A stretch of DNA of 61,619 nt from Arthrobacter nitrophenolicus (GTDB lineage Bacteria > Actinomycetota > Actinomycetes > Actinomycetales > Micrococcaceae). A model generated the notes under the pieces. The model saw only the letters and a list, made by a program, of their open reading frames with translations. It was not told the origin of the DNA and did no database searches. The stretch spans positions 1 to 61,619 of the forward strand of contig NZ_AOFD01000024.1 in NCBI RefSeq assembly GCF_000332815.1, in the 5' to 3' direction. The position numbers and the translations under genes are program-made. Each line of letters opens with the position of its first letter. Position 1 is the first letter of the stretch. Of this stretch, positions 1-9,563 are shown in pieces.

Positions 1-1330
1 GCGGCGCTGGAACAGGCGGGCCTGGCGCCCGCCGGTTCCGCCGCCGTCGTCGCGTCCGCCGCAGAACCGGGCCGCTACAAGGCCGCCGATATCGCGGTGC
101 GCGCCCAGGGCGGCGGCAACCCTGTCATCCCGCTGCTGGCGGACCTCCGCCGGCACGTGGCGGCGCTGGATACTGCGAACATCGGCGCAGTGAAGGCGGT
201 GCACACGTCGCTGACCAGCCAGGATGTGCTGGACACGGCGCTGATGCTGCTCGCCCGCAACTCCGTGGCCGCGCTCCTCGCCGACGTGAAAGGCACGACG
301 GCGGCGCTCGCGGCCCTGGCCGGGCAGCATGCGGACACGCTGTGCGTGGGCAGGAGCCTGACGCAGCACTCCCTGCCGTACACGTTCGGGCTCCGGGCAG
401 CGCAGTGGTTCCACGGGCTGGCTGCCGCCGGACGGCAGCTCGCCGCGGTGGAGTTTCCGGTCCAGTTCGGCGGGGCGGCAGGCACGCTTGCCGCCGGAAC
501 GGTGCTGACCGCAGGCTCGGCGGCGACGCCCTTCAGCCTCGCCGATGCCCTGGCCGCCCAGCTGGGCCTCGCCCCCGCGGCCGCGCCCTGGCACACCAGC
601 CGGCTGCCCATCACCTCCATCGGCAACGCCGCGGCCGCGGTACTGGACGCCTTCGGCAAGATCGCGGCGGACGTCCTGTTCCTCAGCCGGCCCGAGGTGG
701 CAGAGGTGGCCGAACCCCGTGCCGCCGGCCGGGGTGTCTCCTCCGCCATGCCGCAGAAGCAGAACCCGGTCCTCTCGGTGCTGGTCCGCAGCACAGCCCT
801 CCAGGCACCCAACCTGGCAGCCCAGCTCCACCTGGCGGCCGCAACCTTCAATGATGAGCGGCCGGACGGTGCATGGCACACCGAGTGGCCCGCGCTCCAG
901 CAGCTGCTGGCCCTGGCGCTCGGCGCTGCCGGAAACATCCGGGAGCTTGCCGAAGGCCTGCAGGTCCACCCGGACGCGATGCGGCGCAACCTCGACCTGG
1001 CCGGCCCGCTGCTCCTGGCGGAGGGCGTCAGCGCCGCCGTCGCCCCGCTGCTTCCGGAGCTGGACGGCAGGAGCGGCAAGCAGCAGCTGCAGGATGTGGT
1101 GGACCAGACCCTGCAGGCACAACCGTCCGAGCAGCCGTCCGCATACCGGAAACTGCTCCGGGACGCCGTTCCCGCGGGCCTGCTGACGGACCTGCGGCTC
1201 GAGGAGCTCCTGGATCCGGCCAGCTACCTGGGCCAGTCCCGGGAAATCTCCCGCCGGATCCTCGCCGCCTACCCGGACTTTGCCTCCCCTGACCTTCCCG
1301 CTTCAGCCACCGACGCGAACGGAGCACACC
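1..1330 (+). CDS. pcaB: 3-carboxy-cis,cis-muconate cycloisomerase, 5' partial
   Basis: Converts 3-carboxy-cis,cis-muconate to 4-carboxymuconolactone, the first step after protocatechuate ring cleavage. The frame is open from base 1, so the start lies upstream; roughly 40 N-terminal residues seem to be missing judged by the usual length near 450. The fumarase/aspartase-superfamily signature SSAMPQKQNP is encoded at about 738-768, followed by the helical C-terminal region. No stop codon separates this gene from pcaD: the frame runs straight on through about 1331. Every other gene boundary in this operon has a stop, so a base has probably been lost near 1340, although a real PcaB-PcaD fusion cannot be excluded. 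First gene of a tightly packed operon; the pcaHG dioxygenase genes are expected just outside the window. Confidence 0.9.
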
Positions 1331-2156
1331 GTGCTAAACCTGCCCTGAAAGCCGCATTGCTTTCACCCCAGCGCCCCCTTGGCGGGCATCCCCTCGTAGT
1401 GGTGGGTTCCTCACTGGGCACCTCCTCCATCCTCTGGAACCGTGCCGCCTCCCTGCTGGGCAACGACTACGACGTGGTGGCCTGGGACCTGCCCGGGCAC
1501 GGCGTCTCACCGGCCGCCACCGAAACCTTCGACGTTTCGGACCTGGCAGAAGCCGTGGTGGACCTGGTCGATTCCATTGCCCCCGGCGAGGCCTTCCACT
1601 ACGCCGGTGTTTCGCTGGGCGGTGCCACCGGCCTGCAGCTGGGCATCAAGCACGGCGAACGCCTCAAGAGCCTGTCCGTGCAGTGCAGCGGCGCCAAGCT
1701 CGGAACCCCCGAGGGATGGCTGGAACGCGCCGAAACAGTCCGCAGCCAGGGCACCCCGGTGATGATCCAGGGTTCGGCGCAGCGCTGGTTCGCACCCGGC
1801 TTCATGGACCGTGAACCGGAGGTCAGCAGCCGGCTCCTGCACGCCTCCGGGACTCCGACAGGTTCAGTTACGCGTTCTGCTGCGAGGCCCTGGCCGCCTT
1901 TGATGTCCGTGCCGGGCTGGGCAGCATCCGGGTCCCCACCCAGGTCATTGCCGGTGCGCTGGACGGTGTGGCGCCGCCGTCGATGGCCGAGGAAGTGGCG
2001 GCAGGCATCACGGCCGGGGGCGGGACCGCCACAGCCGTCACCCTGGAAGGCGTGGCGCACCTGGCGCCGGCCGAGGCCCCCGCCCACACTGCCGAGCTGA
2101 TGCGCAGCCTCCTGGACTGGGCCGAATCACAGCCCGAAAAGGGAGGAAGCAAATGA
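1331..2156 (+). CDS. pcaD: 3-oxoadipate enol-lactonase (frameshifted)
   Basis: Alpha/beta hydrolase that opens 3-oxoadipate enol-lactone to 3-oxoadipate. A GTG at 1331 fits a start, but an extra C in the run near 1339 is needed to keep that frame; as given, the lactonase body is read in the pcaB frame. The nucleophile elbow GVSLGG lies near 1605-1620 and the C-terminal catalytic His in EGVAHLAP near 2047-2070. A second break lies at 1844-1846: restoring one C in GCCTCC joins SRLLHA to LRDSDRFSY and gives an open frame to the TGA at 2154-2156. That stop overlaps the pcaC start (ATGA), as expected in a translationally coupled operon. Confidence 0.85.
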
Positions 2157-2578
2157 GCGGGGCCGAGAGGCACGGCGTGGTCCAGCCGGACGCCACGAGC
2201 AAGGAGATCTACGACGGCGGCATGGTGGTCCGGCGTGAAGTCCTAGGCGACGCCCACGTGGACCGGGCCAACGCCAACAAGGACGAGTTCACCGACGACT
2301 TCCAGGACATGATCACCCGGATCGCGTGGGGCGGCATCTGGACCAGGCCCGGCCTGTCCCGGCAGATGCGCTCCGCCGTGACCATCACCGCCATGGTGGC
2401 GCACGGGCACTGGGAAGAACTGGCCATGCACATCCGCGCAGCCATCACCAACGGCCTGAGCCGGGACGAGATCAAGGAAATCCTGCTGCAGACCGCCATC
2501 TACTGCGGAGTGCCCTCCGCCAACACCGCCTTCAAGACCGCCCAGCAAGTGTTTCGAGAAATGGACACCACCCCATGA
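2153..2578 (+). CDS. pcaC: 4-carboxymuconolactone decarboxylase
   Basis: Decarboxylates 4-carboxymuconolactone to 3-oxoadipate enol-lactone, the step before PcaD. The 141-residue length is usual for a free-standing PcaC, in contrast to the PcaD-PcaC fusion (PcaL) known from Rhodococcus. It has the carboxymuconolactone decarboxylase fold signature, including AHGHWEELAMHIRAA and a C-terminal YCGVPSANTAF stretch. The ATG at 2153 overlaps the pcaD stop in ATGA and is preceded by GGGAGGAAG. The TGA at 2576-2578 overlaps the pcaF ATG in the same way. The frame is intact. Cytoplasmic. Confidence 0.95.
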   Translation: MSGAERHGVVQPDATSKEIYDGGMVVRREVLGDAHVDRANANKDEFTDDFQDMITRIAWGGIWTRPGLSRQMRSAVTITAMVAHGHWEELAMHIRAAITNGLSRDEIKEILLQTAIYCGVPSANTAFKTAQQVFREMDTTP

Positions 2579-3774
2579 ACCAGGCTTTTGTGTACGACGC
2601 CGTGCGCACCCCGTTCGGCAAGTTCGGCTCCGGCCTCGCCGCCGTCCGCCCGGATGACCTCGCGGCGCACGTCATCAAGGAATCGGTGAAGCGGGCTCCC
2701 GGGCTCGATCCCGAAAGGATCGACGAGGTGGTGTTCGGCAACGCCAACGGCGCGGGAGAGGAAAACCGCAACATCGCCCGGATGGGCACCCTGCTCGCCG
2801 GGCTTCCGGTCTCGATCCCCGGGACCACTGTCAACAGGCTCTGTGGCTCGTCCCTGGATGCGGCGATCATCGCATCCCGCCAGATCAACGCCGGCGACGC
2901 GGACCTGATGCTGGTGGGCGGTGCGGAGTCCATGTCCCGTGCCCCCTGGGTGCTGCCCAAGACGGAGAAGCCCTACCCGGCCGGTGACATGACCCTGGCC
3001 TCCACCACTTTGGGCTGGCGCCTGGTGAACAAGGCGATGCCGAAGGAATGGACCATCTCCCTGGGCGAGGCCACCGAGCGGCTCCGCGAGAAGTACGGGG
3101 TGACTCGTGAAGCGCAGGACGAGTTCGCGGCGAACTCCCACAACCTTTCCGCCGCCGCCTGGGACGAGGGCTTCTACGACAATCTGGTGGCCCCCGTGCC
3201 CGGCACCGACCTGGTCCGGGACGAGGGCATCCGCCCCGGGTCCTCCGCGGAGAAGCTCGCCGGCCTGAAGACGGTGTTCCGGGCCGAGGACGGCACGGTC
3301 ACCGCCGGGAATGCGTCGCCGCTGTCCGACGGCGCTTCCGCGGCCTGGGTGGGCAGCGAGACTGCCGCCGGGCTGCTGGGCCTGGACCCGCTGGCCCGGA
3401 TCGCGGGCCGCGGCGCGCACGCGAATGACCCGCAGTACTTTGGCTACGCCCCGGTGGAGGCGGCGAACAAGGCATTGGCGAAGGCGGGAATCAGCTGGGA
3501 CCAGGTGGGCGCCGTCGAGCTTAACGAAGCGTTCGCCGCCCAGTCCCTGGCGTGCGTCAACGCCTGGGGCATCGACCACTCGGTCGTGAACCGGCACGGC
3601 GGCGCGATCGCCATGGGCCATCCGCTGGGTGCCTCCGGCACCCGGATCCTGGGCACCCTCGCCCGGTCCCTGCAGGCCTCGGGTGAACGCTGGGGCGTTG
3701 CCGCGATCTGCATCGGCGTCGGCCAGGGCCTGGCCGTCGTCCTCGAAAACGTAACTGCCGGAGTGAAGGGCTAA
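2575..3774 (+). CDS. pcaF: 3-oxoadipyl-CoA thiolase
   Basis: Cleaves 3-oxoadipyl-CoA with CoA to succinyl-CoA and acetyl-CoA, the last step of the beta-ketoadipate pathway. 399 residues, the usual length of a type II thiolase. The acylated cysteine is C90 in NRLCGSS, the general-base pair is H349 in GHPLG and C379 in ICIGVGQG. The start at 2575 overlaps the pcaC stop by ATGA, so translation is coupled. General acetoacetyl-CoA thiolases share the same motifs; the assignment to 3-oxoadipyl-CoA rests on the operon. Intact frame. Confidence 0.95.
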   Translation: MNQAFVYDAVRTPFGKFGSGLAAVRPDDLAAHVIKESVKRAPGLDPERIDEVVFGNANGAGEENRNIARMGTLLAGLPVSIPGTTVNRLCGSSLDAAIIASRQINAGDADLMLVGGAESMSRAPWVLPKTEKPYPAGDMTLASTTLGWRLVNKAMPKEWTISLGEATERLREKYGVTREAQDEFAANSHNLSAAAWDEGFYDNLVAPVPGTDLVRDEGIRPGSSAEKLAGLKTVFRAEDGTVTAGNASPLSDGASAAWVGSETAAGLLGLDPLARIAGRGAHANDPQYFGYAPVEAANKALAKAGISWDQVGAVELNEAFAAQSLACVNAWGIDHSVVNRHGGAIAMGHPLGASGTRILGTLARSLQASGERWGVAAICIGVGQGLAVVLENVTAGVKG

Positions 3775-3780
3775 AGAGCG

Positions 3781-4478
3781 ATGCTGCAATTCATTGACAC
3801 TGTTGGCGAGGCCGTGGCCGGAATCAAGGACGGGTCCACGGTAATGATCGGCGGGTTCGGCAACGCCGGACAGCCGTTCGAACTGATCGACGCGCTGCTC
3901 GAGTGCGGCGCCACGGACCTGACCGTGGTGAACAACAATGCCGGCCAGGGCGACCAGGGCCTGGCGCTGCTGATCAAGGAAGGCCGGGTGCGGAAGATGA
4001 TCTGCTCCTTCCCGCGGCAGTCCGATTCGTGGCACTTCGACGCCAAGTACAAGGCCGGGCAGATCGAACTGGAACTGGTGCCGCAGGGCAACCTGGCCGA
4101 GCGGATCCGTGCCGCCGGGGCAGGGATCGGCGGGTTCTTCACCCCCACCGGGTACGGCACCATGCTCGCCGAGGGCAAGGAAACCCGGATCATCGACGGC
4201 CTCGGCCACGTGTTCGAAACGCCCATCCACGCAGACGTCGCCTGATCAAAGCTCTGCAGGCGGACGGCAAGGGCAACCTGGTCTACCGCAAGACGGCCCG
4301 GAACTTCGGCCCCATCATGGCGGCCGCGGCCAAGCACACCATCGTGCAGGTCTCCGGGATCGTGCCCACCGGCAGCCTGGATCCGGAGAACATCGTGACC
4401 CCGGGCATTTACGTCAACAGCATCGTCAAAGTGGCCGGCAGCGGCACCGCTGCAGGCCCGAACCCGAAAGCGGCCTGA
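3781..4478 (+). CDS. pcaI: 3-oxoadipate CoA-transferase subunit A (frameshifted)
   Basis: Alpha subunit of the family I CoA-transferase that activates 3-oxoadipate with CoA from succinyl-CoA. The N-terminal GGFGNAGQPFELIDAL is the CoA-binding glycine-rich region. As given, the frame stops at 4245 right after HADVA. Adding one C at 4241 (GCCTGA to GCCCTGA) continues it as LIKALQADGKGNLVYRKTARN to the TGA at 4476-4478, giving about 232 residues, normal for the family. The start ATG at 3781 lies 6 bases after the pcaF stop. The end lies 1 base before the pcaJ ATG, so the two subunits are made together. Confidence 0.88.
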
Positions 4479-4479
4479 G

Positions 4480-5166
4480 ATGAGCCTCACCGAAACCAGC
4501 ATCAAGACCTCCGAAACAGCCCTCAGCCGCGACGACCTCGCCCGCCTGGTGGCCCGCGACATCGCCCCGGGGTCCTTCGTGAACCTCGGAATCGGCCAGC
4601 CCACCCTGGTCTCCAACTACCTCACCGAGGAACAGAACATCACGCTCCACACGGAAAACGGGATGCTGGGCATGGGCCCCGAAGCCACGGGGGACGAGAT
4701 CGACGATGACCTGATCAACGCCGGCAAGATCCCCGTCACCGAACTCCCGGGCGCCTCCTACTTCCACCACGCCGACTCGTTCGCGATGATGCGCGGCGGG
4801 CACCTGGACATCTGCGTCCTGGGCGCCTTCCAGGTCTCCGTCACCGGCGACCTCGCCAACTGGCACACCGGCGCACCCGGGGCGATCCCCGCCGTCGGCG
4901 GTGCCATGGACCTCGCCACCGGCGCCAAGGACGTGTTCGTCATGATGACCCTGCTGACCCGCGAGGGCGCCTCCAAGCTCGTGGAATCGTGCACCTACCC
5001 GCTCACCGGCGTCGGCTGCGTCACCCGCGTCTACACCGACAAGGCAGTCTTCCTCACCGGACCCGGCGGCGTCACCGTCCGCGAAACCTTCGGCTGCACC
5101 CTCGAAGAACTCCAGGAACTCGTCCCCGTCCCGCTCAAGGCCGCACCCGCCGTCGCCGGCGGCTGA
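4480..5166 (+). CDS. pcaJ: 3-oxoadipate CoA-transferase subunit B
   Basis: Beta subunit partner of PcaI. 228 residues with an intact frame. The catalytic glutamate that forms the enzyme-CoA thioester is E59 in HTENGMLGMGP. The NLGIGQPTLVSNYL segment before it is typical of the beta subunits. It is the last structural gene of the pca operon and is followed after 46 bases by an IclR regulator on the same strand. Acetoacetate CoA-transferase ScoB is close in sequence; the pca context decides the call. Confidence 0.95.
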   Translation: MSLTETSIKTSETALSRDDLARLVARDIAPGSFVNLGIGQPTLVSNYLTEEQNITLHTENGMLGMGPEATGDEIDDDLINAGKIPVTELPGASYFHHADSFAMMRGGHLDICVLGAFQVSVTGDLANWHTGAPGAIPAVGGAMDLATGAKDVFVMMTLLTREGASKLVESCTYPLTGVGCVTRVYTDKAVFLTGPGGVTVRETFGCTLEELQELVPVPLKAAPAVAGG

Positions 5167-5212
5167 ACCCGCGGAGGAACCTGGCTCTTCCGCCGCCATA
5201 GGATTGGGAACC

Positions 5213-6027
5213 ATGACCACAACAGCAGCCGACGGCGGCACCCCGGCCGCCCCGCAGGCCGGCGACCAGTACGTCCAGTCGCTGGCCCGCGGGCTGGCCG
5301 TCATCCGTGCCTTCGACACAGACCACCCGCTGATGACCCTCACCGAGGTGGCAGCCCGGACCGACCTGACCCGGGCCACGGCGCGCCGGTTCCTGCACAC
5401 CCTGGTGGAGCTTGGTTACGTGCGGACCGACGGGAAGACGTTCGCCCTCACGGCCAAGGTCCTGCAGCTGGGCTATGCGTACCTTTCGGGCCTGTCGCTG
5501 CCCCAGCTCGCACAGCCGTACCTGGAGGAGCTGTCCCTGAAACTGGGGGAGTCCACCTCCGCTGCGGTCCTGGACGGCACCGACATTGCCTACATCGCCC
5601 GGGTGACCACACGCCGGATCATGACCATCGGCATCACGGTGGGGACACGCTTCCCGGCGTATGCCACGTCCATGGGCCGGGTTCTTTTGGCGCACCTGCC
5701 GCCCGCTGACCTGAAGGCGTACCTGGCCGCAGCCGACATCAAGCCCCTTACCCCGCGCGCCTGGGAACCGTTCCGGAGCTGCTGGCCGTGCTGGAAACAG
5801 TCAGGGCCCAGGGCTGGTGCGTGCTGGACCAGGAGCTGGAGCTGGGCCTGATGTCGGTGGCCGCCCCCGTATATGACGGGCCCAAGGTGGTTGCGGCGGT
5901 GAACGTGTCCCTGCAGGCCCAGTCGGTGGACGCCAAGCCCGACCGGGACGCCTACCTCGCATCCGTGGCGCACGAGATCGTGGCCACGGCAAAGCTCATC
6001 TCGGCTGACCTCAGCGCCCGGAGCTAG
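5213..6027 (+). CDS. IclR-family regulator of the pca operon (frameshifted)
   Basis: Probably PcaR-like, controlling the pca genes it follows. The N-terminal winged helix-turn-helix spans about residues 20-80 (SLARGLAVIRAF ... DLTRATARRFLHTLVELGY). The effector-binding domain follows, with the typical GTRFPAYATSMGRVLLA motif. As given, the frame breaks at 5763-5765. One extra G in GGG turns the out-of-frame tail into GTVPELLAVLETVRAQGW and extends it to LSARS and the stop at 6025-6027, for about 271 residues. The ATG at 5213 is chosen over an upstream TTG because the protein then begins MTTTAADGG with AGGATTGGGA ahead of it. Activator or repressor cannot be told from the sequence. Confidence 0.85.
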
Positions 6028-6066
6028 TGCTTTTTCCTAGCGCGCTTGCGGCGGGTGTTGAAATCA

Positions 6067-6108
6067 AAAGAAGGGCGACGGCGGGAGTTCCCGCCGTCGC
6101 CCTTCTTT
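6067..6108. terminator. Bidirectional intrinsic terminator
   Basis: A perfect 20-bp inverted repeat (arms 6067-6086 and 6089-6108) with a 2-base centre. The arms start with AAAGAAGGG and end with CCCTTCTTT, so each strand has a GC-rich stem running into a short T-rich arm. It lies between the convergent ends of the IclR gene (6027) and the transporter gene (6133) and should stop transcription from both sides. Confidence 0.85.
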
Positions 6109-6132
6109 CGTCATCGCTGGGGTGGCCAGCCG

Positions 6133-7469
6133 CTACCTGACCGGGTTGCCCAGCTCGCGCAGTGGCGTCTTGCTGGTTTCCCGGGCCCACAGGGCACCGA
6201 CCACTGCAAGGATTGACGACGCTGCGACGATCCACGCTGCCGGTCCCCAGTTGGCCTTGTCCGCCCCCACCAGGGCCGTGCCCAGCAGCGGGGTGAAACC
6301 GGCACACAGGATGCCGATCTGGAGGCCGATCGCCATTCCGGAGTAGCGGACCTTGACGTTGAAGAGTTCGGAGAACCAGGCGGGGTAGATGGCGTTGGAC
6401 ATGGCGTACGTGCCGGCGGTGATCAGCGTGCTGGTCAGGAAGATCATCGGGATGTTCCCGGTGGAGATCACCGAGAAGTAGACGAAGATCATGATGCCGG
6501 AGCCCAGGACGCCGGTGATGAACACCGGGCGGCGTCCAAAGCGGTCCGAGAGGTGGGCCATGAGCGGCTGGGTGCCAATGGCCAGGACGTTGCCGAGGAT
6601 GCTGACCCAGAGCATGGTGGAGGCCGGGACGCCGACGGTGACGGCATAGGCGAGGCCGAAGGACTGCATGAAGGTGTTCGTCACGGTCTCGAAGGACATC
6701 AGGGCAACCTGGAAGAACTGCGCGGGGTGGGTCTTGAACATCTTCGCGAACGGAAGTTTCACCAGTTCGCCGTGGTCATGCTTTTCCTCGAAGACTTCCG
6801 GCTCGTCCAGGGAGCGCCGCACCAGGTACGCCACGATGAGCACGACGACGGAGAGCCAGAACGGGATGCGCCAGCCCCATGCCAGCCGGTCGGTTTCGCT
6901 CATGGCGGCCACGGGAAGGAAGGCGAGGGAGGCCAGCACGATGCCGGCCGAGATGCCGCTCATGGCAAAGCTTGCGAAGAAGCCGCGGCGGCCGGTAGGG
7001 GCTTCCTCCGTGGAGAGGGCGGATGCGCCGGCTGTCTCCGCGCCGGCGGAAAGTCCCTGCATCAGCCGCAGGGCAACCAGCAGGGCGGGAGCCCAGTATC
7101 CGGCGGTGTTGAAGTCGGGCAGGACGCCGATGAGGAAGGTCGCTGCGCCCATCAGCACCAGGGTCAGCACCAGGGTGTTCTTCCGGCCGATCCTGTCACC
7201 CAGGTGCCCGAAGAAGACGGCGCCGAAGGGGCGTGCCACGTAGGCCACACCGAAGGTGGCAAACGAGGCGATGAGTGCCACCGTGGGGTCTCCGGCGGGG
7301 AAGAAGATCTTGGAGAAGACCAGGGACGCCGCCGTGGCGTAGATGAAGAAGTCGTAGTACTCCAGTGCGCCGCCCAGGAACGCTGCCAGGGCCGCCTTCC
7401 TGCACGCTTGAGCTGCCGTTCTGCCTGGGCAGGTGTCTGGGCCTCGGGCCCTGCTGCGATGTTGGTCAT
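6133..7469 (-). CDS. MFS transporter, MHS (metabolite:H+ symporter) family, probable shikimate/aromatic-acid uptake (frameshifted)
   Basis: Twelve-helix inner-membrane carrier. The MFS signature between helices 2 and 3 reads GHLGDRIGRK and is repeated between helices 8 and 9 as HLSDRFGRR. FLGGALEYYDFFIYATAA at the N-terminus is typical of the MHS group (ShiA, ProP, KgtP, PcaT). The ATG at 7469 with AAGGATC upstream is the natural start: it reads MTNIAAGPEAQ and then loses frame near 7402. One added base (GTGCAGG to GTGCCAGG on the coding strand) joins it to RKAALAAFLGG. It is divergent from the shikimate dehydrogenase gene, so shikimate or quinate is the likely substrate; this is inferred from context. 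Confidence 0.82.
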
Positions 7470-7518
7470 TTGGGTGATCCTTCCACGCTGAAGGCGGTGG
7501 GTCTTTTACAGGATGTGT

Positions 7519-7548
7519 ACGCATAGCGAACAACTGTGCGTAATGCGT
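7519..7548. promoter_or_regulatory. Divergent promoter region with inverted repeat
   Basis: The 172 bases between the leftward transporter and the rightward dehydrogenase hold an AT-richer stretch near 7540-7566 and an inverted repeat ACGCAT (7519-7524) / ATGCGT (7543-7548) separated by 18 bases. It could be the operator of the IclR regulator at 8588. The repeat is short and the assignment tentative. Confidence 0.3.
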
Positions 7549-7641
7549 TTTATATGAGCATACTAGGTGGTGAGGTGGACCACAACGGCAGAAGTGATCC
7601 CCCTCGATGCAGCCCCCCGCCTGGTCACGAAAGGCAGCACA

Positions 7642-8478
7642 ATGCAGAACACCGCACACCCCTCCCGATTGGTCCTGATCGGATCCGCAGCATCACAGGC
7701 GATGTCGCCCGGGTTGTGGAATCCCGTCCTGGGCCGGCTTGGTACCGGCTGGACATACGAGGCGTGGGATGTGCCGCCGGACGGGGACCTGGTGTCCGTC
7801 CGGGACCGGCTGCTGGAACCCGGCATCATTGCGGCCAACGTGACAATGCCGCACAAACACTGGGCGGCGGACGCTGCCGACAATGCCACAGAGGAGGTCC
7901 TGCTGGGCGGCGCCTGCAACCTGCTGCTCCGCAGCGGGTCCACGCTCTTCGGACACAACACCGACATCATGGCGGCCCGTTCGTTACTCGGGGGAGAATT
8001 CCAGCGAAACGTTCTCCTGATGGGCGCAGGTGGGGCGGCCAGGGCAGTCCTGATCGCGCTGAAAGGCAAAGCCGGCACGGTAACCATCAGCGACAGGGAC
8101 CCTCGGGCCATGGAGAAACTCCTGGGCCTGGCCAAAGAGCTGGGCATGGCAGCGCGTTCCGTGGACTGGGATGAGGCCCGGGGACTGGCTTCCGAAGCCT
8201 CCCTGCTGGTTAACGCCACCCCACTCGGAAAGAGCGTTTCGGACGGGCCGGTGTGGGGCGATGGCCCGCTTGCCCCTGACGCCGTGGTTTACGACTTCGT
8301 GTATGCCGGCCATGTCACCGCCACCATCGCACGGGCCCGCCGGCTTGGTGCGCGGTGCATCGATGGCTGGGACCACCTGTATGGGCAGGCGGTGGCGATG
8401 GTCCCCCTCCTCGGGATGGACGAACAGGCACGCGAACTGCTCGGGGAATCGCTGGTCCGGGTGCGGTCCGGAGCCTGA
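7642..8478 (+). CDS. aroE: Shikimate/quinate dehydrogenase, AroE family
   Basis: NAD(P)-dependent oxidoreductase interconverting shikimate (or quinate) and the 3-dehydro compound. 278 residues. Catalytic Lys72 is in NVTMPHK and Asp108 in GHNTDI. The dinucleotide-binding loop is GAGGAAR (128-134). The usual N-terminal SxSxSP...HN substrate loop is changed to SQAMSPGLWN (18-27), with Trp replacing the His, which suggests a catabolic rather than a biosynthetic enzyme. The start at 7642 has AAAGG upstream; an upstream frame-matched GTG has no ribosome site. Divergent from a shikimate-type transporter and followed by an IclR regulator, so probably the entry point of shikimate/quinate into the protocatechuate pathway. 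Confidence 0.85.
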   Translation: MQNTAHPSRLVLIGSAASQAMSPGLWNPVLGRLGTGWTYEAWDVPPDGDLVSVRDRLLEPGIIAANVTMPHKHWAADAADNATEEVLLGGACNLLLRSGSTLFGHNTDIMAARSLLGGEFQRNVLLMGAGGAARAVLIALKGKAGTVTISDRDPRAMEKLLGLAKELGMAARSVDWDEARGLASEASLLVNATPLGKSVSDGPVWGDGPLAPDAVVYDFVYAGHVTATIARARRLGARCIDGWDHLYGQAVAMVPLLGMDEQARELLGESLVRVRSGA

Positions 8479-8587
8479 AGGGGGCGGCTCGAGGCCTTCC
8501 CGGCGGACACCTATATGATCGAAGCGGACCTGAAACCCGGTGCGCCGCACGGGGCGGCCAAGCGTTCGAAGAGGAGCAAAGCAGTCC

Positions 8588-9385
8588 ATGGAGGAGCAGG
8601 CCGCCTACTTTGTTAAGTCGGTTGAGAAAGCCTTCGATGTGCTGCTGGCCTTCACGCCGGAGCATCAACGCCTGACGGTTTCGCAGGTCGCCACATTGAC
8701 GGACATGACCCGGGCCTCCGCCCGGCGGTTCCTGATGACACTGGCGGACCTTGGCTACCTTCGTGCCGATGGCCCTGCATTTGAACTGACGGCCCGGTCC
8801 CTGGACATCGGCAGGTCCTTCCTGGCGGGCCTGACACTGCCCGGCGTTGCCGAGCCGCACCTCAAGGACCTGGCGGCCAGGCTCAACGAAACCACTGCCC
8901 TGTGCGTCCTGGACGGCGCCGACGTCGTTTACGTGGTGTGCGTCCCGTCCCCCCGGCTGCTGTCCGTCTCCATCACGGTCGGCACCAGGTTTCCGGCCTG
9001 GGCGACGTCCATGGGCAGGGTGCTTCTTGGCGGGTTGCCGGAACCGGAACTGCAGCAGTACCTGGAGACGGTCCAGCTGCACCGTTACACGCAGCGCTCA
9101 GTCAGCAGCATCGAGCAGCTTCGCGCTGAGGTGGATGCGGCGCGGGACCGGGGCTGGTCCATGGTGTCGGAGGAGCTGGAGGAAGGCCTGCGCGGTGTCG
9201 CGGTACCTGTCCGGCGGGGAAACGACATCGTTGCCGCCGCGAACGTGTCCCTGCAAACGCACCGGGCATCGGCCGAGGACGTGGAAAGGGCGGTTGTGCC
9301 GCAGCTCCAGGAAGCAGCCAGACGCATAGCCCTCGACTACAGCGGTCCTGTGACGGGGCATCGGCCCACACATCGAAGCGCCTAA
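8588..9385 (+). CDS. IclR-family regulator, shikimate/quinate branch
   Basis: 265 residues with an intact frame. The winged helix-turn-helix lies at about residues 8-68 (KSVEKAFDVLLAF ... DMTRASARRFLMTLADLGYL). The effector domain has GTRFPAWATSMGRVLLGGLP and the closing GVAVPVRRGNDIVAAANVSLQ. It is clearly a paralogue of the regulator at 5213. ATG at 8588 is preferred over an in-frame GTG 48 bases upstream because GAGGAG (8571-8576) sits 11 bases ahead. It follows the dehydrogenase on the same strand and probably controls it and the divergent transporter. Confidence 0.88.
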   Translation: MEEQAAYFVKSVEKAFDVLLAFTPEHQRLTVSQVATLTDMTRASARRFLMTLADLGYLRADGPAFELTARSLDIGRSFLAGLTLPGVAEPHLKDLAARLNETTALCVLDGADVVYVVCVPSPRLLSVSITVGTRFPAWATSMGRVLLGGLPEPELQQYLETVQLHRYTQRSVSSIEQLRAEVDAARDRGWSMVSEELEEGLRGVAVPVRRGNDIVAAANVSLQTHRASAEDVERAVVPQLQEAARRIALDYSGPVTGHRPTHRSA

Positions 9386-9563
9386 TGTAACTGTTCCCGT
9401 ACAAGGCAAGCCTGCCTACTCCCGCCGGGGCGGTGCTGGCCATAGACTCAACCCAACTACGTGCAGCAGCGCCGCTCCGCGAAGCCCCGGGCCGGATCAC
9501 CAGTCCCGGGACCGGATCAACCGTGGCAGCGCCGCCGCACTCGTCAGCGAGGAGAGTCGGCGG

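Noticed and set aside
2500..4230. Long open frame of 576 codons antisense to pcaF and pcaI
   Set aside because: GC-rich codon use leaves the opposite strand open; the predicted protein has no recognisable domain and the sense frames carry catalytic motifs.
4230..4260. Programmed ribosomal frameshift in pcaI (and similar breaks)
   Set aside because: No slippery heptamer or downstream structure is shared between the breaks, and unrelated genes all need the same kind of missing base. A sequence error explains them better.
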